Assembly: GCA_002633005.1 (NCBI GenBank)
Contig: NMRA01000706.1
Location: 36,694 to 100,363, forward strand
Origin: Phoronis australis
Taxonomy: Eukaryota > Phoronida > Phoronidae
DNA length: 63,670 bases
Direction: 5' to 3'
Every line of letters starts with the position of its first letter. Within the stretch, counting starts at the first letter, position 1. The position numbers and the translations under genes were made by a program. Below, piece by piece: positions 36,287-47,359 of the stretch. Under the pieces are notes generated by a model. The model saw nothing but the letters and a program-made list of their open reading frames with translations, searched no databases and was not told where the DNA came from.

Positions 36287-36887
36287 CTATGCAAATGTAT
36301 CAAGGACTATTGCGAATTAGACATTTCCAAGTTGCCCCTAAGAGTTGTAAGACTTAACAAATGTTGGAAATGACTTTCAAAACACTACAATCGACCCAGT
36401 TCGTGTGATTTTTTGTTTGACATTAATGGAGGAACGATTATCGAAAAATGCCCTAAGCCCACTGATTGAACGAGCGACGTGAAAGATTCATTTTTTTAAA
36501 TCTACACGGTGTCCGAAAGTAGTTAAAAACGTAGATAGGGTTCAAGTATTAACAGAAAAGCCTTGCCAAAACCAATAAAATGGCATGCTGAGAGATGACA
36601 TTGAAACAGTCTTCGTAATAGTCACCCCCGAAATCAACTGATTTTATGACAGACATTTTTTGAGGTTGGTTGAATCAAATCCGTGATTACGTCCAGAAGC
36701 AGCACGTGCAGTAATGTTGATGATTAAGTGGACATCAAAACACAGAAAACTATACTAACGCACTCAATATCAAATTTAAAACCGCCATACAGTAGTAGTT
36801 CTAGACTTAAACTGTAGCACTCGTGTTGCGAACTTGTTTATTCTTAAGTTTTTTAAGATTGCAATACTTCTGTTTAATGAGTACATC

Positions 36888-37176
36888 TCGGTACGCAGCA
36901 ACAGTGTGGCATGTTGTCTGACTTGTAAACAAAAGCAAATGACGACCGAACTTGTTACAGCCGAGGTATAACAATGACTGACTCGACAGCTCTCACGGTC
37001 ACACTATATCAAAAGAAATTGACGCGAAATTCTTGCCTCCCAAAACGTCACCTGCGGAGTAAATGGTGAATACTTAATTAAATTACTAAAAGCTATACTT
37101 CAGTGAAAAAGATGTCTGGGATAATAAAAAAACCTTGTTTTTGCTAAAAATGACATGAAAAGTTTGCCTTGCCCTT
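36888..37176. mobile_element. Diverged copy of the TTAA element right half
   Basis: Begins TCGGTACGCAGCAACAGTGTGGC, as at 24206, and follows the same order (ACAATGACTGACTC, AGCTCTCAC, AAAAGAAATTG, GTCTGGGATAA). It ends AAGTTTGCCTTGCCCTTCAA, a decayed form of the terminal repeat. The left arm was not found. Confidence 0.7.
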
Positions 37177-37531
37177 CAACAGCGTTTGTGAGAGATATCG
37201 GCAAGTTTTCATTTAAATAAGGTTTCATTAAAATCGACCAAATTGTGTTTTAGTATTGTACCGTTGCTGAAAATGAAAACTTGACCTAAAGAGAGCGGCC
37301 ACGTTATATTGACGATGGCACGTATGTATAAAGTGTATTTTTATAATCTATCATCTTTCTACACATACTGAGTTACAAAATATACTTTTATAGACATTAT
37401 GTTGAATGCACACATTTTGTCGATATGGTCCTACATAATATTAAGCTTGGCTTAATAATAATTTTAAAATTTAAGTTCACATTGCGCAGGTTGTTAAGTT
37501 CACTTACATGTATTTGAATTCATGCTATTAC

Positions 37532-38002
37532 CTGTGCTCTTTTACGAAGTCTCCTGTAATATTCTCCCATTATAATGGGGTGAAAGAAAATTTTAGTCAG
37601 CCTGCCAGGTACATAGTGCCGGATGGACAAGTGACGTACTATGCCCTCCCATACTAGTCCGATGCCGAAAGACAACACAGACAGTACGAGGAAGCTCGTC
37701 CACAAGGCCTTCGATGAAAAAGCAAACTGTTCCCACACCTCGACGCGTTTATCTTCCATGTTGGAAATAATCTTACTCATCGACTGGGTAGAGCTGAGTA
37801 AATAGGCGTTCAGGAATAACACATTAGCTACTATGCCCATCAGTAAAGTAGCAGCGGCAAACCGTGGAATACATGTAATTGTGTGGGTGCCGGAGAAGAT
37901 GTTTAGCCAAAGGTGATACTCAAAGAAGCGCTCTATAAAACACCTTTGGAACAACCTGAAAATATTCGTTTTATCTTGATAGTTGGTCGAATATTGGCAT
38001 TT
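37532..38002 (-). CDS. Polycystin-like gene, exon 6 (helices 2 and 3)
   Basis: 471 bases, phase 0-0. Acceptor CTGTATCAG; donor CAG/GTAATAG. An alternative acceptor at 37956 is out of phase. It begins with the linker after the PLAT domain, then the family signature EYHLWLNIFSGTH (compare HLWLSVF in polycystin-1 proteins). Helix 2 is FAAATLLMGIVANVLFLNAY; a short extracellular loop follows; helix 3 is ALWTSFLVLSVLSFGIGLVW. The cytoplasmic tail ends RRLRKRAQ. The order PLAT, HLWL, helix 2, helix 3 is diagnostic for the polycystin-1/PKD1L/PKDREJ family. Confidence 0.88.
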
Positions 38003-38094
38003 CTGATACAGCGCAGAGTAGCGTGGATGCAACACCAAACAATAACCTAATTCATTACTTTAAGTGGACTGTTGGTCAAATTCTAACTTGGCAA

Positions 38095-38325
38095 CACGTA
38101 GCCATTGCCATTATCTTCACCAGCATCACCATCTGCCTCAGCGTCACTATTACCATCATATTCATCATCATATTATCATAACCACAACGTCTACAGATGC
38201 CAGTGGTGATTGTGATGGTGGTGGGGGCGGCGGCGGTAGTGGTAATGACGATGGAAATGTTGGTGACATTGGTGATGACAACCATCTTCGCAATCACAAT
38301 AATCACAATCAGCTTCGATATTAGC
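38095..38325. repeat. Low-complexity CAT/GGT triplet stretch in intron 5
   Basis: Imperfect CAC/CAT/ATC triplets that switch to GGT/GGC near 38215. Poly-His-like and poly-Gly-like frames are by-products of the triplet bias. Confidence 0.7.
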
Positions 38326-38438
38326 AGTGAAATGTTCGATCTTAAACACCTGCAGTATAATTTCCCTTAGGTCGTATTAGCCTCAATATTTTTGTCAGCC
38401 TCTTGCCTCATAAATGCTATTTTATTATCCTCATGAAC

Positions 38439-38550
38439 ATGTAGGTGGTGCACATCTTTGTGTTCCGTCGAGGTGCGAATCCACTTTTGAGCGGGGAAGT
38501 AGAAATTGGCCTTCGTCACCGGATCATACACAGTGATATCACAACAGTAC
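38439..38550 (-). CDS. Polycystin-like gene, exon 5 (end of PLAT domain)
   Basis: 112 bases, phase 2 in and 0 out. Acceptor TTTTTGTAG. The donor is CAT/GTTCAT, or GAT/GTGCAC at 38454; both keep phase 0. It completes the split Trp of a WY pair: (W)YCCDITVYDPVTKANF, then QKWIRTS. This equals the PLAT pattern WYL...V.DL....W.F....W. It follows exon 4 exactly. Confidence 0.85.
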
Positions 38551-39556
38551 CTACAAAAAGTAATAGACCGGGAAGACCAATAGTTGGGAATATCGTTTTA
38601 TCGAGGAGTGCTGTGATTGCAGTGAACAACAAAACGTCGGTTAAAATACAGAAACGTTTTGAAATTGTATATACTGCAATTATTTTAGTCAGCGGCACCA
38701 TTTGCTAGGATATCACTCTAGAGAGCACATCAGCAACCCATTTCTTTAAGTTTTTGGAGTGTATGTTTTAACTGGTCTGCGAGGAGAACAGCAGCCTCCA
38801 CAGACGGTTTGACCCAAAGAATGACAAAGTGAGAACTTAGGATTTACAGGTGAAACTTCTAGCTTCACGTTCAGTCCTTACTAAAAAACAGAATGTTTGT
38901 AATGAAGGACTAACGTTATTTGCTGTAAACTACACTCGTCGCCTGCGCCGTGAAATTACAAAGAAAAGCGGATTTGAGGTTATTACTTTGCTCAAATGTC
39001 GAAGAAAATAACAAACTTCAGCACTAATGGGCATGGTGCAAGCACGCAGGCAGGATTATAAAAGTATTTCAAATTTCTTAAATGTACAAGCATTTATAAA
39101 AAAGTTAGTCCAAAAAGTGAAGACGCTTAAGCCGTGCTAAATACTTACCTTCCGTAAAAACTGATTTTTAAGTTAAACCACGTACCGTTACAAAACCGGA
39201 GTTGGGAATAGTTTACAATTCTTTCTAGGTTGAAACCAGGCTTGTTACATAAAATAACCAGTCTGACAAGCTAAATTGCTAAACTGGCTCTCAACTGATT
39301 GCCATAATAAACTGTCATTTCTTTGCAATCCCGGAAATCGTTAATAATTTGAAGAGGGAGGAACTGGAGATTAGCTACATGTGTATATGACAGTATGGGA
39401 ATGATTAAACAATCGCTTGTGACAGATGCCTCTTTAAATGATAACAACTGTACAGAGAGCCGGAAAATGTGAGTTATTGTTACGTGTGTGTATATGGACA
39501 GGGGTGTACTGTGTGATAGTGCCTCTGAAAGTAGCTGAACTCTTGATGGTACTAAC
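38551..39556. other. Intron 4, nothing further seen
   Basis: About 1 kb between PLAT exons 4 and 5. AT-rich, without a repeat or frame of note. Confidence 0.6.
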
Positions 39557-39623
39557 CAGTCAGAAAATCCCTTTGCGTCCCCGTAGTTTTTAACTTCAAG
39601 TTTCAGGATTTTTCCCAGGCTGA
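39557..39623 (-). CDS. Polycystin-like gene, exon 4 (middle of PLAT domain)
   Basis: 67 bases, too short to stand out as an open frame. Acceptor ATATTTCAG; donor GACTG/GTTAGT. Phase 1 in, 2 out. It encodes (V)SLGKILKLEVKNYGDAKG, then FSD and the first two bases of a Trp. This fills the slot that reads SLGEL..IRIWHDN.G...W in PLAT domains of the family. Both phases agree with its neighbours, exons 3 and 5. Confidence 0.85.
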
Positions 39624-40764
39624 CTGAAATATAACCGAATAATTATACGGAAAACAGAATAAACTAATACCTCATGTACGCCTCTTCAAACTGAAAAGCA
39701 ATTACGAGTGATAACACCACAGCAGTGTGCTGTTAAATGCACAGTTGGTAAAGCGGCGAAAAACCCGTGCTTTCTATCAAAAACAAGTTTTGGTAAATGC
39801 CAAAATGGGTGTGTTATTTCGTACTAAGTTTAGAAATGATCTTTGGGGCTTGTGAAGGAATAAAGAAATGTCTGAGGGAATCTGTTCTGGCTAAAGAACA
39901 ATTTGAGACCATTCTCCTAAAGGTGTTTTTGGCAGAAAAGACGGTTAAATGTCGCTTTAAAACGATAACTTAACACGATGTCATCGGGTATATCAGAAAT
40001 GGGACTGTAAGAGTTAAACATTTTCAAAAAAAAAATTCAACAAATTTCCTCCTAAATGGGTTATGGTGTTCAGGGAGATTTTTTTCGAAATTAGTCATTC
40101 GGTGATTGAGTCGACACTAAATGGCGCATGATTTCACCAAGCCACCAGTGCTCACCAAGCTCCTTGACGTATTCATGTATATCGGAGGCAGGCAGATATA
40201 CAAATTCACAAATGACTTATTTCAGACCAAGTACGAAACATATCGACAAGGACATACAAAAAGCTGTAACACTGTTCTTAACGATACAGTATGCCGATCA
40301 GCTTAGGGTTCTGTGTCATGGTGCAGCCACAAATGTATTGCGTGTCGTTTTTTCACAAGCACACGTATATTGCGCATGTGTCGGCGTCTGATAGCACGGC
40401 ATTGTATAAAACAAGTTCATTTAATTAGTTCATACCACTGGGAATAAAATGCCAATTGTGCGATTGCACGCCCGACTTGGATAAACTAAAGCAAAATTGA
40501 AGCTACTTTTCTCGACGTTTAATTTTCTCTTGGCAACGATCATTTGTCACTGGAGGGTATTGCCAGCGGGTGCCGTCCGTAATGTGAGGCTCTTGCGAGT
40601 TCTGCTAAATCACGCACTCAAGAGAAAGGATAGTTTTTCGCGAATGACCTTACGATTTTTCATTGTACTAATGCGAAAAGACATTCACTAATAACAGCTT
40701 ATTTTTTAATTTTTATTAAAATGGCATAGGCAAGAAATTGAATGTCTAACCTTTGTATTAATAT

Positions 40765-40919
40765 GGGGCTTTCCACTTGAAGGTGGGCAAAGAGCGATTC
40801 CTCCTTAATATGTAGAGGCCCCACCGGAAGGCAGCCAAGGAGCAAAGGGGAGATTCGCTCTCAGGCCGCCTTCCAGTGGGGCCTTTAAATTGATATAGGC
40901 GGCCCACCTTTTGAAGCCC
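40765..40919. repeat. Long imperfect hairpin of about 155 bp
   Basis: Outer arms GGGCTTTCCACTTGAAGGTG and CCACCTTTTGAAGCCC pair, and so do inner arms AGGCCCCACCGGAAGGC (40815-40831) and GCCTTCCAGTGGGGCCT (one mismatch). A third pair, AGAGCGATTC/GATTCGCTCT, lies between. GC-rich against an AT-rich background, inside intron 3. Possibly a small foldback element. Confidence 0.75.
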
Positions 40920-41156
40920 GAAATTCAATTTCTTTTTCATGTCATTTTAATAAGAATAAATCATTTAAATAATAAGCTGTTTGAACACATTCGAGGGCGA
41001 GGATTTACCTTTGAACTAAAAGAGAGATGTGTAAGTCAACACACTACATACATTTCGCTAGGCAACATTTCTTCCTTTCTACCTAATCCCCATGTCTCTA
41101 TTTCTCTCCTCCTTGTCTTTCCCTCTTTCTATCTCTCTACCTCCTCCCTCCCCCCT

Positions 41157-41295
41157 NNNNNNNNNNNNNNNNNNNNNNNNNNNNNNNNNNNNNNNNNNNN
41201 NNNNNNNNNNNNNNNNNNNNNNNNNNNNNNNNNNNNNNNNNNNNNNNNNNNNNNNNNNNNNNNNNNNNNNNNNNNNNNNNNNNNNNNNNNNNNNN
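41157..41295. other. Assembly gap, 139 N
   Basis: A run of N following a CT-rich microsatellite (about 41090-41156) in intron 3. The PLAT domain is complete without sequence from the gap, so no exon needs to be missing here. Confidence 0.95.
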
Positions 41296-41403
41296 TCTCA
41301 CGTAATCTCGCGAAGTCTTGCTTTTAGCGAGGTCCTAGCGTTACTGAACGGGAGGCAGTTATCTATCCCCATGCGAGGCAGAATGTCCACCAGAATTCCG
41401 TAC

Positions 41404-41594
41404 CTTCTGTGAAAACAATGAAGACGTCGCGGTTGCCTATCTGAAGCGGGGTTACATTGGGGCGAGATCGGTGCTCTGGATCAAGCGGCTCGTAGAACTC
41501 ATGCAGACTATACCATCGTGACACCTGCTTTCCTTCGCCACACAAACGTATGCTAATTTCTGTTACAGTGGATGAGCCTGGTTCAAAGATCCAT
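41404..41594 (-). CDS. Polycystin-like gene, exon 3 (first half of PLAT domain)
   Basis: 191 bases, phase 2 in and 1 out. Acceptor TTCTGACTAAAG; donor GAAG/GTACGG. It encodes WIFEPGSSTVTEISIRLCGE, then a charged loop, then QIGNRDVFIVFTE. This matches the PLAT/LH2 pattern TG...GT.A.V.I.L.G and ...GS.DTF.... PLAT domains sit just inside the membrane in polycystin-1 proteins and bind lipids and partner proteins. The loop RWYSLHEFYEPLDPEHRS is longer than usual. Confidence 0.85.
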
Positions 41595-42833
41595 CTTTAG
41601 TCAGAAGAATTCAAGAGGCAGTTTTATCTGTTATGTAAATTTGTAGCATGCAGTTTGTTCATAAAATTTAAATGTGAAAAATTATTTGTCATTTGGATGT
41701 CTTAGCAATAAATGTCCTGGCTGACTCTCGGATCTAGGACTTTGTGAGTAGTGCACAACACCATTTTTCTAAAGAAGGATATCCGTCTCTAAAATGGTGT
41801 GTAGGGTGAGGGAAATTGCTGCGTTTCCCTATATCTGCCCATGTAACTCTCGTCAAAATTTGCAGTGAGGGAACGTTAAGACGTTAGTGGCCCTTATGCG
41901 GCAGTTGCCACCTTCAGGTCAAGCTTTACTCTAAGGTCACCGTCGCACTTACCTACGTTTTGTACACCGGCTTTGTTGCTATTTGGTAGTAAGTCCAGAG
42001 AGTAGTGCGGATTTTTAGAAAAAATCCCTTATTCAAAATTGCACAGCTCGCTTGCCAAAGAGGGCAATGAGTTTTAATAACTCTGTATTACTTTTCAATA
42101 CGTAATTCATGCCAGCGTTTTTCAATATTATCCAGCAAATATCCTATTTGTTAGCAATTAGCAGGCAAGAACAGCGTCAAAGAACCAAATGGATGTAGTA
42201 GACTGTCACTTTTGGTTTTGCAAAATTCCGATGATTACGTGGTACATGTAGCCAACGTTTGAGAATGAAAAGAGAGATACACTGTACTTGTGTTGTAAAA
42301 ATAGGACATACACGTATGCATATAATGAAATAGGCATCAAAGGTCTGTTTTATTAAAAAAACATTTAAGATTGAAGACAAACTGGTCTTGCGTTTCACAT
42401 GCATGTATTACTTCTGAAAAATAATTAAATCTCATGTGAGCAACCGTTGTAAAGTCTCTGAGAATGTACACGCAAGTGCTTGTTAATAAGCAAATTACTG
42501 CAAATTATTTCTAGAGTTTGTTGTGCTCATGATTACTTTGTTAAACCTTTACTCAACAAAATCTCTGACAATGTACTCACAACTAGGAATTTATTGAAAT
42601 TAATAGTTACCATAAATTGTTTCTTAGACTGTATGCAATCATAAGTACATGGCTGAAGCTTAAATATGAAGTGTGGGCGTAAGACCCACTTTCTGTTTTA
42701 CTGTAAGTCTTAAATCACCAACAGAAACAGACCCCAGGGTCACTACATAAACACAAGTGTGGATTGTGCCCGGTGAACAATCGAAAACGCCCCAATGGTG
42801 TAATAGGGATGAATTGGGTGGTGAATCCCAAAC
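41595..42833. other. Intron 2, nothing further seen
   Basis: AT-rich intron of about 1.2 kb. No repeat or frame of note. Confidence 0.55.
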
Positions 42834-42964
42834 ATGTACACTGTTATGTGTAGTAAGTCAAAATTCGAGACCTTTTGACGGTGTGGTGGGATGTGAAGCA
42901 AACCTTTCAGCGGCTGCAATGTCCACCAAATGCGGGGCTCTGAAACTAATGCTAACCATTGAAC
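42834..42964 (-). CDS. Polycystin-like gene, exon 2 (start of PLAT domain)
   Basis: 131 bases, phase 0 in and 2 out. The acceptor CTGCAG follows a strong poly-T tract; a second in-frame AG at 42914 would shorten the exon by 17 codons. The donor that fits phase is TACAT/GTTTGG. The end reads RQKVSNFDLLHITVY, the counterpart of the ...YHYLVTVYTG beta strand that opens family PLAT domains. It joins exon 3 to give VYIWIFEPGSS. Among exons 1-6 this has the least certain 5' boundary. Confidence 0.7.
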
Positions 42965-43824
42965 CTGCAGCAACCGTGATCACAAACAAAAAAAAAACAC
43001 TCACCTGGCCAAGCCCCTGTGCGAACGATTAGAATGTATGGTACAACCTCACATTGGCCTTTCTTGAGTGGAATAATGCAGCTCTAGTTGAAAAGACAGA
43101 ATTCAAAAAACCTGTACTTGAGGCTTCTTACGTTTTCCTATGGCCATTTAATGTTTTGTTGCCTAAGGTGTCTTGTTTAACGTACTCTTGCGTTCGCCGG
43201 ATAAAAAAGCTTCTATGAATGTTAATGAAATAAATTTAATCAAAACGTATTCCCAAATGGCACTCTTTTAACTTAACGTTGGTTTTTATCGTAATAGACA
43301 GTAATTAATAAAGAATTATAGGCTTAATTTCTGAATTGCTTTTGGTGCATCGAGGGATGGGGCTTCCGATTGGACAAACGCATTCTGTTATTCAAACTGA
43401 TGAAAGTAACGGCATTTACGAGTCTCAACCATTCGGACAACATGTCATCAATTAGGTGTTGTTCGAAAATATTACGCAGGAATGGTAAAACCACTGAATT
43501 TACTTTCACTAATGTCTTGTCACATAATTTGCTCAAAAGTTTAGAACACGTGACGCAGTAAAAGATTTGGTGGTTCACCTAGGGATAACATGGCATGTTT
43601 ACATTTGTATTCGGCAGTATTTAGTATTTTGCACAGCCTGCGGTATTTACCTTCTGATTAAAACAGAATTGCTCATCTCTACCCTATCTAGATGTTTGAC
43701 ACGTCTGGAGAAACGGGCACCCCCTTCAGATGCTGTGTTATCACAGTGCATGTTTTGCAGGTGTCTCAGAACTTCCCTGCGCACTATAGTATAGAGTGCT
43801 CTTGAATAGTCCTTCTAAGCTCAC

Positions 43825-44097
43825 CTTTCGTTCGTTGCCATACTTCTGAGTCATGTAGAGCAGGACTGCAAATAACCCAAGAATCACTCCTGCAATCATG
43901 GGCGATAAGAAACGAATGAAGTCTTTTTGGGGGTTAGACGGCTTTGGAACAACGATGTCGTAAGGGGAGAATCTTTCGACTTCCGCTGAAGGGTCTTTAT
44001 GGTCCGCTGGGGGACTAATGCTGTCACTGATGGTAATAATGGTGCTCAATATGACGGCAATACCCAGGTGGAAAAGGTATCCAGCCATTTTGAGCAT
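43825..44097 (-). CDS. Polycystin-like gene, exon 1 (signal peptide and helix 1)
   Basis: 91 codons from ATG at 44097; a better start context (AAAATGG) lies three codons later. Donor AAAG/GTGAGC, phase 0. The hydrophobic leader MAGYLFHLGIAVILSTIITI looks like a signal peptide. It is followed by an ectodomain of about 40 residues and helix 1, IAGVILGLFAVLLYMTQKYG. The segment FSPYDIVVP resembles the family stretch that follows the GPS cleavage site. No REJ, PKD or GPS domain is present. An AG just before the ATG (CCCGTAACAG) could be a 5'UTR splice acceptor, so upstream coding exons cannot be fully excluded. Confidence 0.78.
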
Positions 44098-44164
44098 TTC
44101 TGTTACGGGAAAACATAAGTCTTATTACCTTTCGAACTAAAAGTGTTAAAATATGACGTTTGTC

Positions 44165-44355
44165 AGTTCATCGTAACAGTAGTTGTGATGGTAGTGGGGG
44201 TGGTGGTGGTGGTTGTTGTTGTAGCTGTCTATCAGTTGTGGCAGCAGTAGCGGTAGTGGTAGTGGTAGTAGCAGTTGGTAGTGGTCATGATGGTGGTGGA
44301 TGATTTTTGTTGTTGTCTAATAGTTGTTGTGGCAGCAACAGTAGTAGTAGTAATG

Positions 44356-44398
<43 letters not shown>

Positions 44399-44660
44399 CA
44401 GTAGTAGTGGTGGTGGTGGTGGTGGTGATTGGTTGTTGTTGTTGTCTACTAGTTGTTGTAGCAGCAGTTGTAGCATCAGTAGTAGTAGCAGTAGTAGTAG
44501 TAGTAGTAGTAGTAGTACATGTAGTAGTTAGTAGTGATGGTGGTGGTGGTATTAGTGGTAGTAGTAGTCGTAGTAGTGGTATTAGTTATTAGTACTTAGT
44601 ATAAGTGGTAATTGTTGTTGTTGTTGTTGTTATTGTTGTCTACTAGTTGTTGTAGCAGCA
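44165..44660. repeat. GTA/GTT/GGT trinucleotide array
   Basis: Nearly 500 bp of imperfect triplets, mostly GTA, GTT and GGT on the plus strand, with a pure (GTA)n block near 44360-44400. It begins about 70 bp upstream of the polycystin-like start codon. Poly-Ser, poly-Val and poly-Leu frames here are artefacts. Confidence 0.9.
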
Positions 44661-44850
44661 GCACCAACAACACAAGCTGTAGTGGTTTTTTTGAAAAAGA
44701 TAATCGGAGTCGGTCTGATACACCTTATATCAGACGTGCGCCGGCCGCACATGTGGGCATATTGCACCGATCATATGGAATCACTTTTATGCTTTATTAA
44801 TATATAGTTAAAACAGAACTGAATACATAGAAACATGACTCAAGGGTTTA

Positions 44851-44927
44851 GCAGTGTGACCCAGTGGCATTTGAACCCACGACCTCGAGTTAATAAAGCG
44901 GGCATCTATCATACTGGGCCACACTGC
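44851..44927 (-). repeat. tRNA-like sequence with long matching ends
   Basis: On the minus strand it has a TGGCCCAGTATGAT A-box-like part and a GTGGGTTCAAATGCC B-box-like part. The ends GCAGTGTGGCCCAGT and ACTGGGTCACACTGC form a 15-bp stem, far longer than the 7 bp of a real tRNA acceptor stem. This reads as a tRNA-derived SINE or foldback copy rather than a functional tRNA. Confidence 0.55.
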
Positions 44928-45261
44928 CTCCTCAGTATTGAGTTAGGCATACATGCTCTCCATTTAGCACGACCAGTGGGGAATTTTCCGCCCCGGGCGT
45001 ATATTCGGGAAAAAAGCAGGGGTGAAATATAAGTATCCTCTTTCCAACTAAACATGAACACCAAAATCGTAGGTAATATAATTTTTCAGCAATAAACTGT
45101 TACCTCTGAGTACTTATACATGTGCATTGTCGTATATGGGCCATCTCGGTTTCAGTTTACATCTACCTACACAGTATTGAGACGCTCAAACGTATGTTCA
45201 TTATTCATAAAAGCTCGGGTACCGTATGTATCTGTATCTTGGTTTTCAGTTTATAAACCAT

Positions 45262-45500
45262 GCAGGGGGGCTTCGGGGGGCTCGAACGAGCCCCATTATT
45301 TGGTGAAGAGAGTAAAAAGTCTGCCTCAGAGAAACAAAAACTCCAAAAAATACAAAACGAGACAAAAGTCCGCTAAAAAGGCAAGAACAATCAAAATTTG
45401 GCAAATGACCAATTCATAGCTTCGAACGTACCCCGTTAAATCTTAGTGAAAGGTCAACATTCTCAAAATTCGATCCCCCCATTCTTAGGCTGGGTGCGAG
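45262..45500. repeat. Dispersed repeat with G-rich end, copy 2
   Basis: Matches 3090-3365: GGGGGGCTCG start, AAAAAGTCTGCCTCAGAG, GTACCCCGTT, and the GGCTGGGTGCGAGCATG end. Same orientation. Confidence 0.6.
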
Positions 45501-47359
45501 CATGCTCTAAACTGATATTTTACGAATAGAGGCATGCAGTAAATTCTTGCAGTAGTCTAGTACAGTATAAGTAACCGCACTGGTAAAAGCATGACAATTT
45601 TGAGACATCCAGTTGAGAAAACAGATCAAGTTTGAGTCTAATACTGAAATGAAAAAAATTACTAAAAATGATTTCTCTAACAGCACTAGTGGCAGTAAGA
45701 GTATTTCAACACTCCGTTTCAAAGAACTTGTTAAAACTAGTTCTTTGAAAGGGCTTGATTTCCGTGAAGTTGCGTTCGCCATATACTGTACTTTCTTCAG
45801 ATAAATTTCTTCATGCGGTTTTAATTTTGACGTCCACGAGGTAATATTTAAATGCGATGTTAAAATCGGTTTTGGCCTATTAACAGATACTAAATATGAC
45901 TTTATTGTCTAGTTCTCTGACAACCTCAGGGATTTGAAGGAAACTTTGAAAACTCCTTTCAAAATCCGCTTATGGGGCAAGCGTGAACTGCGCTTTTGGC
46001 AAATTACGCGGTAACTATGGAAAAAGTCCTTCCACCAAGGATCATAAGGTCCATTTTTGAAATAAGGGTATGCGCTTTAAGTCGATTCCTGCTTTTATCT
46101 TTCAAGATTGACACCAATCCCTGCCTTTATATTTCAAGGTTGACGCCAATGATTTATTGAAATCATCAAAAACGGAAACTTGGGTATCTTTTTAATATGA
46201 GGTTAAGCACTTTCAATGCAGCGGCTGGTTTATCAACTACAGTAGCAGAAGTCTGTTAATGGTAGTGCTTGTGCGAGTAGCAGTAGGAGGAGGAAGAGGA
46301 GTAGTCATGGCAGCAGCAGCAGCAGTGCCAGTAGGGTTGGAAGTCTGTTCGCTCGTAGTGTAACACTTAGTAATATACATTAATCGCATTTGCATTGCAC
46401 TTGTAATAATGACCAGGGCATGCCCAAGTTCATTTTAAGATATTAGACATTATACAATTTCTTTCAATTCCTCCATTTGCACATTATATTTACTGAGGGT
46501 AAACTCATGAAATGTATGGATGTACTTGGTTCATTGCTCAGCATTCAGGTCACTGATACACAGTAATTATAATATGACGTCATTAGGTCAAATTTTGGGG
46601 CATAAGATGACTGACGGCCTAATTATTCGTTGTGCAATGAGATAAAGAGAGATGAAATATAATACTTGTATTATTCCATAAGTGTTTCAGGGACTTTGAT
46701 TATGTTAATAAACACACTAAGCAAGTGTTTTGCCAAAACACTGGAAACATCGTCCGATTTATGTCCATTTAACAGTCTCTGTGGACTTTTTCGATGGACC
46801 TTCAGCTATGTTTCAGCTCAGATCAAAGACAACAGATACGCAACTCAGATCTTCCAATTGGAATCCACAGAAGACTTTCCGGCTAGTGAGCAGACGACTT
46901 ACTTTGTTAGCGGAAGTAAAATTGTGATTATCACCAGGTTCCGATATTGAATAATAACCCCGTGGCCAATAGTGTTGGTCGCGCCGTGTGCGTAATATCG
47001 CAATTTTTTGTCCATCGAGAATAAACAGCGTTGACTGTCAATGTACTACAGTATATGGTTTGAGGTGAGTACCATCAGTGATCGAAGTAGAACTTAAAGC
47101 AGCAGTACTAGTCTAGTAAAAGTAGAGGGGGTAGCGATTTAGTAACATTAGTAGTATCAGATGTAGTATTAGTTTGTTGTTGGAGGAGTACGAGTAGCCT
47201 ATATTCACCCAAAGCGAGTATTACACAAAAATGAAATGACATCAGAGCACTTAAAACAGATTTTTAAAGTACATATACCAAAAGAATGGGAGGAAAATAT
47301 AATTTTCAGTGTTTTAGTTTCAACCAAACCAAATTCCCACCTTGAAGTACATGTATTTA
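45500..47359. other. Intergenic stretch, no gene recognised
   Basis: AT-rich with a small AGC/AGG triplet patch at about 46250-46330. Open frames on both strands are short and without support. Confidence 0.55.

Noticed and set aside
37956-38002. Acceptor TTTTCAG at 37956 as the start of exon 6
   Set aside because: It would leave phase 2, which does not match the phase 0 end of exon 5. The AG at 38003 fits phase and supplies the expected linker length.
44275-44592. Poly-Ser, poly-Val and poly-Leu proteins
   Set aside because: All three frames of a GTA/GTT/GGT triplet repeat stay open by composition alone.
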